From contig SCKP01000006.1 in assembly GCA_004124405.1 (NCBI GenBank), forward strand, positions 1 through 52,673: a stretch of DNA of 52,673 nucleotides, in the 5' to 3' direction. The DNA is from Fidelibacterota bacterium (GTDB taxonomy: Bacteria > Fidelibacterota > Marinisomatia > SCGC-AAA003-L08 > D37C17). The notes below the pieces were generated by a model. That model searched no databases and had not been told where the DNA came from. It saw nothing but the letters and a program-made list of their open reading frames with translations. A program made the translations under genes and the position numbers. Positions 40,632 through 48,668 of the stretch are shown here, one piece after another (the first letter of the stretch is position 1; each line of letters starts with the position of its first letter).

Positions 40632-40778
40632 ATGTTTGACTGGCTCACGTTGGAATGGCTTATGGCAAATCTGGAATGGGTGGTTTTAGGCATGTTCATA
40701 AGTTTGGGAATTCTATTATTTTTCCCGGTTTTGCTCACACTTGAATTTCGAAAATTAAGCAAAAAGGAAAAATTGTAA
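40632..40778 (+). CDS. 48-aa single-TM protein
   Basis: MFDWLTLEWLMANLEW precedes a hydrophobic segment (VVLGMFISLGILLFFPVLLTL) and a basic tail, FRKLSKKEKL. It starts 12 bases after the 33-aa gene and its stop touches the ATG of the next. No family recognised; same context argument as for its neighbours. Confidence 0.55.
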   Translation: MFDWLTLEWLMANLEWVVLGMFISLGILLFFPVLLTLEFRKLSKKEKL

Positions 40779-40937
40779 ATGGAATCGCTGTATATACTTA
40801 TAGGTATTTGCTGTGGTATTTTCGTTTTGTTTTCGCTGAGTGAAGTGGTGACATTGAAGAAGGAAGTAAAAAAATTAAATGGAATTGTCACCCATCTTCT
40901 AAAAGCAGATCGCTCCAAAAATGATCAATCAGATTAG
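40779..40937 (+). CDS. 52-aa single-TM protein
   Basis: MESLYILIGICCGIFVLFSL is a membrane anchor, followed by a short amphipathic helix (SEVVTLKKEVKKLNGIVTHLLK). The ATG follows the stop of the 48-aa gene directly, a layout that suggests translational coupling. No family recognised. Confidence 0.55.
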   Translation: MESLYILIGICCGIFVLFSLSEVVTLKKEVKKLNGIVTHLLKADRSKNDQSD

Positions 40938-41039
40938 ATTCAATTTATTTCTCATAAATAACTCATTTTTTCATATTTTATAATACCTGTAAATTAGAGA
41001 CTAAATTTCTTGGGAAATTATAACCTTTACCAATAATTA

Positions 41040-41915
41040 ATGGCTGAATCCATACCACAATCGCAGGAGAAAAACTCTAAGGTATATACTTTATACTATG
41101 CCTTTTTTCTCATTCCCCTAATAATCACAATCTTTGGCGTGATGTTTTTTTTCATGTTTAAGGTACTAACCTATGAATCAAATTCTCCTTATGAATATCT
41201 TACAAATGTGCAAATTGGTTCTGCTACCAAGCGCTGGCAATCTGCTTATGAATTATCAAAATTATTATCAAATCCAGATTTGGTACCCCTGGATACAGGT
41301 TTTAAAAATAAGATGGTATCTGTTTATAAAAAGTCTATTCATGATGATCCAATGGTACGAATGTATTTGGCTTTGGCAATGGGCAGAACCGGGCAGCAGG
41401 AATTTGGTCCTACACTAATTGAGGGTTTGGAAGATGAAGACAAGGGAAGCCGGTTGGCTGCTATAAAAGCGCTGGGTATTTTAAGATATGAACCGTGTGT
41501 AAATCAGGTTAGAAAATTTATTCAAGACTCATATTCTAATGAAGAGAAACTTGCAGCTGCTATTACATTGGGGTCCCTTGGAGATAAATCGGTAATTTCG
41601 GAATTACAGAATTTATTGGAAGATGAAGAACCTAATATTCGCTGGGATGCAGCCATTGCATTGGTGAAATTGGGTGATCTATCTGGTAATCAAACTATTA
41701 ATAATCTGTTGGACAGGTCGTACTTAAACAATTTTAGCGAGGTAGATGAAGAGGAAAAGGTGCAGGCAATATTGGTTGCCATTCAGGTTTCTTCTAAATA
41801 CCCCTCCGACAAATTTATAACCAATCTATTAAAATTAGCCACCTTTGATAACAATATGAAAATTAGGGATCTTGCCATTAAAACTTTAGCTAAAACCTAT
41901 AACAGGAAAATATAA
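41040..41915 (+). CDS. Membrane-anchored HEAT-repeat protein
   Basis: After a short soluble start the protein has one membrane segment (residues ~18-42: LIITIFGVMFFFMFKVL) and then about six HEAT/PBS-lyase-like helical repeats, visible as MVRMYLALAMGRTG, SRLAAIKALGILRYE, EKLAAAITLGSLGDKSV and NIRWDAAIALVKLGD. HEAT proteins of this kind scaffold protein contacts. It lies immediately upstream of the Rieske gene (no gap between its stop and the next ATG), so it probably helps assemble the bc-type complex. HEAT-repeat genes beside quinol-oxidase genes are known from other bacteria; the role here is inferred. Confidence 0.75.
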   Translation: MAESIPQSQEKNSKVYTLYYAFFLIPLIITIFGVMFFFMFKVLTYESNSPYEYLTNVQIGSATKRWQSAYELSKLLSNPDLVPLDTGFKNKMVSVYKKSIHDDPMVRMYLALAMGRTGQQEFGPTLIEGLEDEDKGSRLAAIKALGILRYEPCVNQVRKFIQDSYSNEEKLAAAITLGSLGDKSVISELQNLLEDEEPNIRWDAAIALVKLGDLSGNQTINNLLDRSYLNNFSEVDEEEKVQAILVAIQVSSKYPSDKFITNLLKLATFDNNMKIRDLAIKTLAKTYNRKI

Positions 41916-42452
41916 ATGTCAGAAAAAGTAATACCAAAAGCATCAATCAATTCAGAATCAACGAAAGACCTGAACAGAAAAGGATTTATCAGTTGGCTCT
42001 CATTGGGTTGGCTGGCTTTTGCCGGCGCAACCGGAGGTTTTTTCACCCTGATGATTCGATTCATGTTTCCAAATGTCTTATTTGAACCCCCTCAATCTTT
42101 CAAAATCGGATTTCCAGATGACTTTACAATTGGAAAAGTGGATATCCGATTTAAGAGAAAACATGCTGTATGGGTTGTGCGTAATGATGAAGGAATTTAT
42201 GCACTTTCAACAGTGTGCACACATTTAGGTTGTACTCCAAACTGGTTAGAAGTTGAACAGAAATATAAATGTCCCTGTCACGGAAGTGGTTTCAGAAAAA
42301 CAGGTATTAATTTTGAAGGCCCGGCCCCTAGACCGCTTGAGCGGCATGCTATTTTTCTCGCATCTGATGGCCAAATAATCGTTGATAAAACCAAGCGGTT
42401 TAAATGGGAGAAGGGTGAGTGGGAAATAGAAGAATCATTTTTAAAGATTTAA
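41916..42452 (+). CDS. qcrA: Rieske 2Fe-2S protein of a cytochrome bc-type complex
   Basis: Both Rieske motifs are present: C101-T-H103-L-G-C106 and C119-P-C121-H122-G-S-G. The cluster takes an electron from the quinol and passes it to a c-type heme. An N-terminal segment (residues ~26-50, SWLSLGWLAFAGATGGFFTL) anchors it, and its RKGFISWLSLGW look fits a Tat-like or uncleaved signal. GPAPRPLERHAI is the usual C-terminal loop. It has 178 residues. A 188-base gap without visible gene separates it from cytochrome b. Confidence 0.93.
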   Translation: MSEKVIPKASINSESTKDLNRKGFISWLSLGWLAFAGATGGFFTLMIRFMFPNVLFEPPQSFKIGFPDDFTIGKVDIRFKRKHAVWVVRNDEGIYALSTVCTHLGCTPNWLEVEQKYKCPCHGSGFRKTGINFEGPAPRPLERHAIFLASDGQIIVDKTKRFKWEKGEWEIEESFLKI

Positions 42453-42640
42453 GAAAAACAGGAAAAATGAACTAATTGGAATGTTGGATTAACGGATGGA
42501 TGCAAAAAGGATTATTAAGCTGGGATGAATACGATTATAGGACACCAACTTTCCAGAATTCAAAAATCATAAGCATAGAATATTGTTTACCATCATTTTG
42601 TTATAAACGGGTATAAAATTAAATAAAATATAAGAAGAAA

Positions 42641-43435
42641 ATGGCTGATAAAGAAAAGAAAGAATCATTATTAGAACAACTGGGTGAATCCCAAGTCTGG
42701 AAATCAATTATTCGTTCTGGTGTACCTCGCAACAGACGACAGAGAATGTATGCAGTATTGGGAAATGTATTTCTCCATTTGCATCCGGCACGGTTACCCA
42801 GACATGCTGTAAAAATTGGATACACCTGGTGTATGGGAGGCTTATCATTTTTCTTATTTGTGGTATTAACAATAACGGGCATTTTACTCATGTTTTACTA
42901 TCGACCCACAGTTGAATATGCCTATACCGACATTATTGATTTAACCGAACAAGTACCTTTAGGTATTATGCGGGAACTCCATAGATGGGGCGCACATGCC
43001 ATGGTGCTCACAGTTTGGCTGCATATGCTGCGGGTATTTATGACCGGTTCTTATAAACCACCCCGTGAATTTAATTGGGGGGTTGGAGTACTTCTCATGA
43101 CAATCACTCTTTTTCTCAGTTTTACCGGTTATCTTTTACCATGGGATCAATTGGCAATTTGGGCGGTAACGGTTGGTACCAATATGGCACGGGCACACCC
43201 ATTTATTGGGCATGAAGGACCGGGAGCGTCCCTATTAGCTATTGGCGATATTAACCTTGTACACATGGGGTCGGATGTGCGTTTTGCATTGTTAGGTGGA
43301 AGATTTGTGGGAGAGGCAACTCTTTTGCGGTTTTATGTATTGCATTGTATAGCGGTTCCATTTATTGCCATGATTTTTATGGCGGTTCATTTTTGGCGGA
43401 TTCGGAAAGACGGCGGTATTTCCGGTCCATTATAA
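42641..43435 (+). CDS. qcrB: Cytochrome b, N-terminal (petB/qcrB-like) subunit
   Basis: This 264-residue protein has the four-helix, two-heme part of cytochrome b. Paired histidines are seen in HRWGAHAMVLTVWLHMLR (helix 2) and in RFYVLHCIAVPF...AVHFWRIRK (helix 4), and FTGYLLPWDQLAIWAVTVG is the Qo-side block. A soluble N-terminal extension of about 55 residues precedes the first helix. It has an AAGAAGAAA site before the ATG. It would oxidise menaquinol or ubiquinol and split the electrons between the Rieske centre and the low-potential hemes. Split cytochrome b occurs in b6f and Bacillus-type complexes. Confidence 0.93.
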   Translation: MADKEKKESLLEQLGESQVWKSIIRSGVPRNRRQRMYAVLGNVFLHLHPARLPRHAVKIGYTWCMGGLSFFLFVVLTITGILLMFYYRPTVEYAYTDIIDLTEQVPLGIMRELHRWGAHAMVLTVWLHMLRVFMTGSYKPPREFNWGVGVLLMTITLFLSFTGYLLPWDQLAIWAVTVGTNMARAHPFIGHEGPGASLLAIGDINLVHMGSDVRFALLGGRFVGEATLLRFYVLHCIAVPFIAMIFMAVHFWRIRKDGGISGPL

Positions 43436-43449
43436 AATAAGGGGTATTT

Positions 43450-44565
43450 ATGAGTTACATTAAAAACCTATTCGATTTTCTGTCTACACCAACCATTTCT
43501 TTTACCCTTCTCACGGTATCGTTCCCATTTATTTTTCCTCCCAGTGATTGGTTTGACAAGAAAAATAAACAATGGGGGATTTATAAACTCTGGACAAATA
43601 AGGGCGCCTTCTGTATTTTTAGTTTCATCACCTTCTTTTTCGTGTTGGGATATTTTGACCCGTATTTTAATCTTACCATGACAAAACCAGATAATATTCC
43701 TATTATCTTAATGATTTATTCCATGATATTTGTTGTTTGGCTGGGAATGAAACAAGCCTATATTAATGATGAACGCTTAGAACGAGGAGAAAAACCGGAA
43801 GAGTGGACTGATCCTGATGATAAAGTGTTGGTATGGCCTGATTTGGTATATATAGAGCTTATAGCTTTAATTATATTCATGGTGGGATTAATTGTGTGGT
43901 CTATTTTAATTGGGGCTCCCTTAGAAGAACCGGCAAACCCGGCATCAACACCAAATCCATCCAAAGCGCCGTGGTATTTTCTGGGGCTACAGGAAATGCT
44001 GGTTTATTTTGATCCCTGGATTGCTGGTATTATTTTTCCCATATTTATTATCGTTGGAATGATGGCAATCCCCTATATGGATATCAATAAAAAAGGTAAT
44101 GGGTATTATTCCTTTAAAGAACGACGTCTAGGCTATTTTATTTTCATGTATGGATGGTTTGTGTTGTGGGTTTTCCTAATTGTGGTGGGAACGTTTTTCC
44201 GAGGTCCAAACTGGAACTTTTTTGGACCCTTTGAATGGTGGGATCCCCATAAAGTAGTTCCGCTAACAAATGTGAACTTATCTGAATATGTGTGGGTCAA
44301 ACTCCTTAATAAAGGTCTACCTGCTAGTATTTTTGCCCGAGAGGCAGTTGGATTTGTTATTGTTATTGGATATCTATTTGTCATGCCACTTTTACTGGCT
44401 AAAACCAAATTAAAAAGTTTGTTTGAACATTATGGACCGATTCGTTATTCAACCCTGATGTTATTTGGTTTGGCAATGTTTGCCCTGCCTATAAAAATGT
44501 ATCTCCGGTGGTTATTCAATTTAAAATATATAATTGCAATCCCGGAATGGTTTTTCAATATTTAA
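43450..44565 (+). CDS. Subunit-IV-like cytochrome b C-terminal protein
   Basis: It has eight or so membrane segments in 371 residues, longer than plain subunit IV (~160). The Qo motif reads PSKAPWYFLGLQEML, corresponding to PEWYF..LQ of cytochrome b and subunit IV, but with Ala-Pro in place of Pro-Glu. Loss of the glutamate is known from some menaquinol-using complexes, so menaquinol may be the substrate. The first 90 residues (FDFLSTPTISFTLLTVSF) and the last helices have no clear counterpart in subunit IV. It follows cytochrome b by 14 bases. Confidence 0.8.
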   Translation: MSYIKNLFDFLSTPTISFTLLTVSFPFIFPPSDWFDKKNKQWGIYKLWTNKGAFCIFSFITFFFVLGYFDPYFNLTMTKPDNIPIILMIYSMIFVVWLGMKQAYINDERLERGEKPEEWTDPDDKVLVWPDLVYIELIALIIFMVGLIVWSILIGAPLEEPANPASTPNPSKAPWYFLGLQEMLVYFDPWIAGIIFPIFIIVGMMAIPYMDINKKGNGYYSFKERRLGYFIFMYGWFVLWVFLIVVGTFFRGPNWNFFGPFEWWDPHKVVPLTNVNLSEYVWVKLLNKGLPASIFAREAVGFVIVIGYLFVMPLLLAKTKLKSLFEHYGPIRYSTLMLFGLAMFALPIKMYLRWLFNLKYIIAIPEWFFNI

Positions 44566-44584
44566 TTAAAAAAGAGATACTATT

Positions 44585-47545
44585 TTGAACGACGAAAGAT
44601 ATTGGAATATTAATCAACTAAATAAATGGTTTGCCATTGCAAGCATTATTTTTATGGTTTCCATGATTTGGATGTTTATAGATGATAATGATGATGATTT
44701 TAAAGTGTATCAAAGAAAATTCAGGCAATTGGAAATTGAAAATGAAGAGAAAAATTTAATTTCAGAATTAGAGGCAGTAAAAGAAGAGAGAGTTAATTAT
44801 GAAGAAAAACTGACCGGAGCTCAAACATCTTTTGAGGCTAAAAATTCTCAGCTTTTAGAAGTAGAGAAATTGCTTGAAGATTCTAAAGCAAAATTCTACA
44901 AAGCAAATATGAATTTTCTGGGTCAGAAATCAATTTTAGATGCTGAAAAATTCAATTTTGAAACTGCCATGCTTCATCTCCATGAGGGTGATGACCCCTC
45001 GGAAATCGAACAAAAATATCAGACGGTGGTAGATGTAGTTTATAAGCTAAGACTTATAAAAGAAGAAAAAGAAGTTATCATGTTGGCAAATGAAGATCAA
45101 ATAAAAGATATTAAATTTGAGACTAAAATTGCACATGAGGAATTAAATGCAGTTTTAAAAGAAGTTGATTTAGTAGATAGAAAATTAAAGCTTATTGATC
45201 GCCGAAAGATGTCTCTTGCAAATAAAATTGGAGATATTGTTCGTGATCTTCCTATTTTAGATTTTATGGCGCCTTATTTTAAAATTGAGCAGGTTGTCCT
45301 TCCAAATATTAAATATAATGTGAATTTTGCGTCTGTACCTGAAGTAGATCGCTGTAAAAGCTGCCATTTGGGAATTGATAATCCGGATTATAAAAATGCA
45401 GAACAGCCCTTTACAACCCATCCAAATTTAGACCTGTTTCTTTTATCAAGCTCTCCTCATGCTTACGAGGATTTCGGATGTACAAGTTGTCACGCAGGCA
45501 GGGGAAGGGGAACGAATTTTACTTCCGCCACCCATACGCCAAACAGTCCAGAGCAAAGAGTTGAATGGGAAGAAAAGTATGGTTGGCACGAAATGCATCA
45601 TTGGTTAAAACCCATGCTTCCTGTAAAATATTCTGAGGCAAGTTGTTTTAAATGCCACCAGGATGAAGCCAACATAGCCCAGGCTGATAAGCTCACAATG
45701 GGGCTGACACTTATAGAAAAAAATGGCTGTAATGGCTGTCACAGTATAAAACGATTGGAATCCAGACGGAAGGCCGGACCTGATTTAGCACGAATAAATG
45801 AAAAGGTAAATAAAGATTGGGCTGCAAAATGGATTAAAGACCCGAAAGGTTTTCGGCATAATACCGAAATGCCCTCTTTCTTTGGTCAATCAAATAATTC
45901 TGATCCAGAGGCTATTGAAAGAAATGATACAGAGATTTATACCATAGCCGAGTATTTATTTCAGGATGGCGAAAAAATGTCCAGGAAAAATGACCAAGAC
46001 TATATGGGCAATGCTGAAAAAGGACAGGAATTATTTGATGTGGTAGGTTGCCGTGGGTGTCATATAATTGAACCTGATCCAAATAACTTGCCTGAAAATC
46101 ATAATTTAACTAATTTGCTGAAGGAGCATGGTCCAAACCTCATTAACCTGGGTAGTAAAACTTCTGCTGAATGGGTATTTAATTGGTTAAAAGACCCCAA
46201 TGAATATTGGCATGAAACCCGCATGCCTAATTTAAGATTGAGTGATGAGGAAGCAAAAAACCTCACAGCCTATCTCATGAGTTTTACAAATCCTGATTTT
46301 GAAGCAGTAGAACCTATTCAGATGAGTGACGAAGCACTAGATGCAATTGCTTTGGGTTGGCTTCGAAAAATGTACCCGGAAATGGAAGCCAAATCGCGTT
46401 TAGGAAATATGGATATGCATAATAAGATTGACTATGTAGCCAATAAGAGTATTCGGTTTTATGGATGTTTCGGTTGTCACAATATTCCCGGTTATGAAAA
46501 TGCCAAACCCATTGGTACAGAATTAACCTTTGAGGGATCAAAACCACTAGATAAATTGGACTTTGGATATATTCATGATTTAGAACATACAAATTATGCC
46601 TGGTTCACTCAAAAGCTGGAAAATCCCAGAATTTTTGATAAGGGTAAAGCTTCTCCTCCGGAAGATAAATTGCGTATGCCTAACTTTAATTTCAGCCCCG
46701 AGGAAATAGAAGCCCTGGTTACTACCATCCTTAGTTTTACAGAGGATGAAATTGGTGAGAACCTTTTGGCTTCTAATTATGTCAGAGACGATATGGTTTA
46801 TGAAGGAAGAAAACTCATAAAGGAATATAATTGTCAGGGCTGCCATATTATTGATGGATTTGGAGGCCAAATTGTAGAAAATTACAGTTCACCTGAATAT
46901 GCACCTCCAAATTTGAATACCGAAGGCGCTAAGGTGCAACCCGATTGGCTATTCAATTTCTTTTTAGATCCTTCAATAATACGACCGAACCTTCAGGTAC
47001 GAATGCCTACTTTTGAATTGACGGATGGGGAATGGAATGCCATTATTCGATCATTCCAGTTTTACGATAACCAGCCACTTGCATTTGAATCAGATTTTCA
47101 TGTGAACACATCCACTACAAAATACAAGGCAGGTAAAAAAATAGAAGAATTGGGAGCATGTAATAATTGCCATTTTTATGGAAAGGAATTCCCCAAGCAG
47201 GGGGCACAGACCTGGGCACCGAATTTAGCGCTTACAAAAGAGAGACTTCAACCTAAGTGGGTAATAGATTGGATGGATGACCCCAAAGCCATAATGCCGG
47301 GGACAAAAATGCCGGCACCATTCTTACCAGATGAAGAAATGCTCAATTCACCTGGAGCCGTTTCCGATTGGGGCGAGCATGTGGTAAAAGTTGGAGGAGA
47401 TAGAGAAACCATGTTGGAAGGTCTCCGAGATTATATATATTCCATAAAAGGAAAGACCGATATTACCAATGAAATTCAACAATACTTTGAGAAAAATGGG
47501 TATGAGTTTGAATTTGATGAAGAGGATGAAGACGAAGATTGGTAA
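44585..47545 (+). CDS. Membrane-anchored octaheme cytochrome c with coiled-coil neck
   Basis: The start is a TTG at 44585. A membrane anchor (residues ~14-31) and a coiled coil (~40-215) lead to eight heme motifs, at residues 257 (CKSCH), 299 (CTSCH), 354 (CFKCH), 382 (CNGCH), 489 (CRGCH), 628 (CFGCH), 750 (CQGCH) and 859 (CNNCH). From 382 on there are five repeats of one layout, each with CxxCH, a W..NWLKDP-like stretch and a Met ligand in TEMPSF, TRMPNL, LRMPNF, VRMPTF or TKMPAP; these are class I mono-heme domains. The tail is acidic (FDEEDEDEDW). It should carry electrons from the Rieske protein to an oxidase or another acceptor in the periplasm. At 986 residues it has no close standard counterpart that I know. 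Confidence 0.88.
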   Translation: MNDERYWNINQLNKWFAIASIIFMVSMIWMFIDDNDDDFKVYQRKFRQLEIENEEKNLISELEAVKEERVNYEEKLTGAQTSFEAKNSQLLEVEKLLEDSKAKFYKANMNFLGQKSILDAEKFNFETAMLHLHEGDDPSEIEQKYQTVVDVVYKLRLIKEEKEVIMLANEDQIKDIKFETKIAHEELNAVLKEVDLVDRKLKLIDRRKMSLANKIGDIVRDLPILDFMAPYFKIEQVVLPNIKYNVNFASVPEVDRCKSCHLGIDNPDYKNAEQPFTTHPNLDLFLLSSSPHAYEDFGCTSCHAGRGRGTNFTSATHTPNSPEQRVEWEEKYGWHEMHHWLKPMLPVKYSEASCFKCHQDEANIAQADKLTMGLTLIEKNGCNGCHSIKRLESRRKAGPDLARINEKVNKDWAAKWIKDPKGFRHNTEMPSFFGQSNNSDPEAIERNDTEIYTIAEYLFQDGEKMSRKNDQDYMGNAEKGQELFDVVGCRGCHIIEPDPNNLPENHNLTNLLKEHGPNLINLGSKTSAEWVFNWLKDPNEYWHETRMPNLRLSDEEAKNLTAYLMSFTNPDFEAVEPIQMSDEALDAIALGWLRKMYPEMEAKSRLGNMDMHNKIDYVANKSIRFYGCFGCHNIPGYENAKPIGTELTFEGSKPLDKLDFGYIHDLEHTNYAWFTQKLENPRIFDKGKASPPEDKLRMPNFNFSPEEIEALVTTILSFTEDEIGENLLASNYVRDDMVYEGRKLIKEYNCQGCHIIDGFGGQIVENYSSPEYAPPNLNTEGAKVQPDWLFNFFLDPSIIRPNLQVRMPTFELTDGEWNAIIRSFQFYDNQPLAFESDFHVNTSTTKYKAGKKIEELGACNNCHFYGKEFPKQGAQTWAPNLALTKERLQPKWVIDWMDDPKAIMPGTKMPAPFLPDEEMLNSPGAVSDWGEHVVKVGGDRETMLEGLRDYIYSIKGKTDITNEIQQYFEKNGYEFEFDEEDEDEDW

Positions 47546-47600
47546 AAATTACAAACTTTCCGGAAACTGAATTGCTTTTTGAACGAGTAGGAAAATAGAA

Positions 47601-48101
47601 ATGTGGGGATTGATGATATTCAGCTATTTATGTATTGCCATTAATATTTTCCTATTGGCACTTACTGGTTTACAGGGTTATTTCCAGTTTCAATTGATTC
47701 AAGCCAACCACCCGCAATTTGCCTTATTTACAGCTATTTTTTATATGTTCACTGAAACCCTAGTCATGTTTTATTTTATAGGGTCAGGAACTGCCATTAA
47801 AAAGAGTATCAAAATGGGAGGTGGTGAACCCAGCCTTTATGAGAAAGTGAAAAAAACTAAAATGATTCTCTTTCCCCATTTAACCATGAACATGGTTTTT
47901 ATTGGGGTGGTTTTTATCTTAGGTGGTGCTGTTCAAACCGGAAGCGTTGCTGGCTGGATTCACGGACTTCTTTTTGATTTGGCATTTATCCATTTTCTGT
48001 ATGTGACCATTTTACAGCACCGCGGATTTAAAGAAAATGTGGAAATTATTGGTGAAATAGCAATTGTTGAGGAAACCGCAGCTAAGAACTCCACTGCCTG
48101 A
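47601..48101 (+). CDS. Four-TM membrane protein of the bc cluster
   Basis: I do not recognise the family. Four hydrophobic segments are visible (residues ~3-25, ~40-65, ~90-115 and ~120-140). Histidines near the membrane faces (FPHLTMN, GWIHGLL, AFIHFLY, ILQHRG) could bind heme or take part in quinone binding, but the sequence does not prove it. It follows the octaheme cytochrome by 55 bases, and its TGA overlaps the ATG of the next gene (TGATG), so it belongs to the same operon. Confidence 0.7.
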   Translation: MWGLMIFSYLCIAINIFLLALTGLQGYFQFQLIQANHPQFALFTAIFYMFTETLVMFYFIGSGTAIKKSIKMGGGEPSLYEKVKKTKMILFPHLTMNMVFIGVVFILGGAVQTGSVAGWIHGLLFDLAFIHFLYVTILQHRGFKENVEIIGEIAIVEETAAKNSTA

Positions 48102-48265
48102 TGTATTATATAAGTAAGGGCTTTATATTGGTGGGATTATTGGTAATTGGTGCAGGGTTTATAAATAAATTTCCCCAATTAATGGATTATAAACTTCTGG
48201 GAATTGGTGCAGTATTTTTCATCATGGGAGTGGTAGTAAAGAAATTCGGATTAAGTAACAACTAA
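48101..48265 (+). CDS. 54-aa two-TM protein
   Basis: It reads MYYISKGFILVGLLVIGAGF, a short loop (INKFPQLMDYK), then LLGIGAVFFIMGVVVKKFGL. Two membrane segments are separated by a charged turn. The overlap with the preceding stop and the small gap (10 bases) to the ferredoxin gene mark it as an operon member. No family recognised. Confidence 0.6.
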   Translation: MYYISKGFILVGLLVIGAGFINKFPQLMDYKLLGIGAVFFIMGVVVKKFGLSNN

Positions 48266-48275
48266 CAAATAAATT

Positions 48276-48605
48276 ATGGCAAAAAAGAAAGCAGATCATT
48301 TTAAAGGCATACCAGATTTACCGGATGATCCCCGGGTTAAGAAAATTCGTCCAAAAATTATGGCTGTAGTGGATGAGGATAACTGTACAGGCTGTCAGGC
48401 CTGTGTTCCTTTCTGCCCTGTGGATTGTATCGAACCAGTACCCAAAGAAAAATATGGATTTCCCATTCCACCTGTACAGGTGCGGTTCAACGAATGTACT
48501 GGATGTATGGTCTGTGCCCGGGTCTGCACCAAACTCACCTGGGATGCCATCCGGCTTATGCCCACAGACACCTTTGAAGAGGTATATGGTATAAAGGTGG
48601 ATTAA
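48276..48605 (+). CDS. Two-cluster 4Fe-4S ferredoxin
   Basis: It has the motifs CTGCQACVPFCPVDC and CTGCMVCARVCTK, each of the CxxCxxCxxxC kind, which together bind two 4Fe-4S clusters. The second motif ends in a lysine instead of the usual proline. A basic, about 25-residue lead (MAKKKADHFKGIPDLPDD) precedes the first cluster and no signal peptide is present, so it is a cytoplasmic electron carrier. It is the last gene of the bc-type run, which is unusual for a cytoplasmic low-potential protein, and it ends at a hairpin. Confidence 0.88.
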   Translation: MAKKKADHFKGIPDLPDDPRVKKIRPKIMAVVDEDNCTGCQACVPFCPVDCIEPVPKEKYGFPIPPVQVRFNECTGCMVCARVCTKLTWDAIRLMPTDTFEEVYGIKVD

Positions 48606-48611
48606 TCTAAA

Positions 48612-48638
48612 GTAAAACACACATCTTGCTTGTTTTAC
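48612..48638 (+). terminator. Terminator of the bc-type operon
   Basis: GTAAAACA (48612-48619) pairs with TGTTTTAC (48631-48638), followed by ATTTTTAT, six bases after the ferredoxin stop. The stem is A/T-rich, so strength is uncertain. Confidence 0.6.
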
Positions 48639-48645
48639 ATTTTTA

Positions 48646-48664
48646 TCAAGCAGGATGGTTGAGT
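48646..48664. repeat. Degenerate copy of the CTCAAGC-GGAT repeat
   Basis: ATCAAGCAGGATGGTTGAG resembles the copies at 11767 and 12509 but with two stem mismatches, followed by ttactt. Confidence 0.4.
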
Positions 48665-48668
48665 TACT

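Noticed and set aside
42330-42350. GACCGCTTGAGCGGC, similar to the palindromic repeat in mpg
   Set aside because: It encodes the conserved GPAPRPLERH loop of the Rieske protein, so the likeness is chance.
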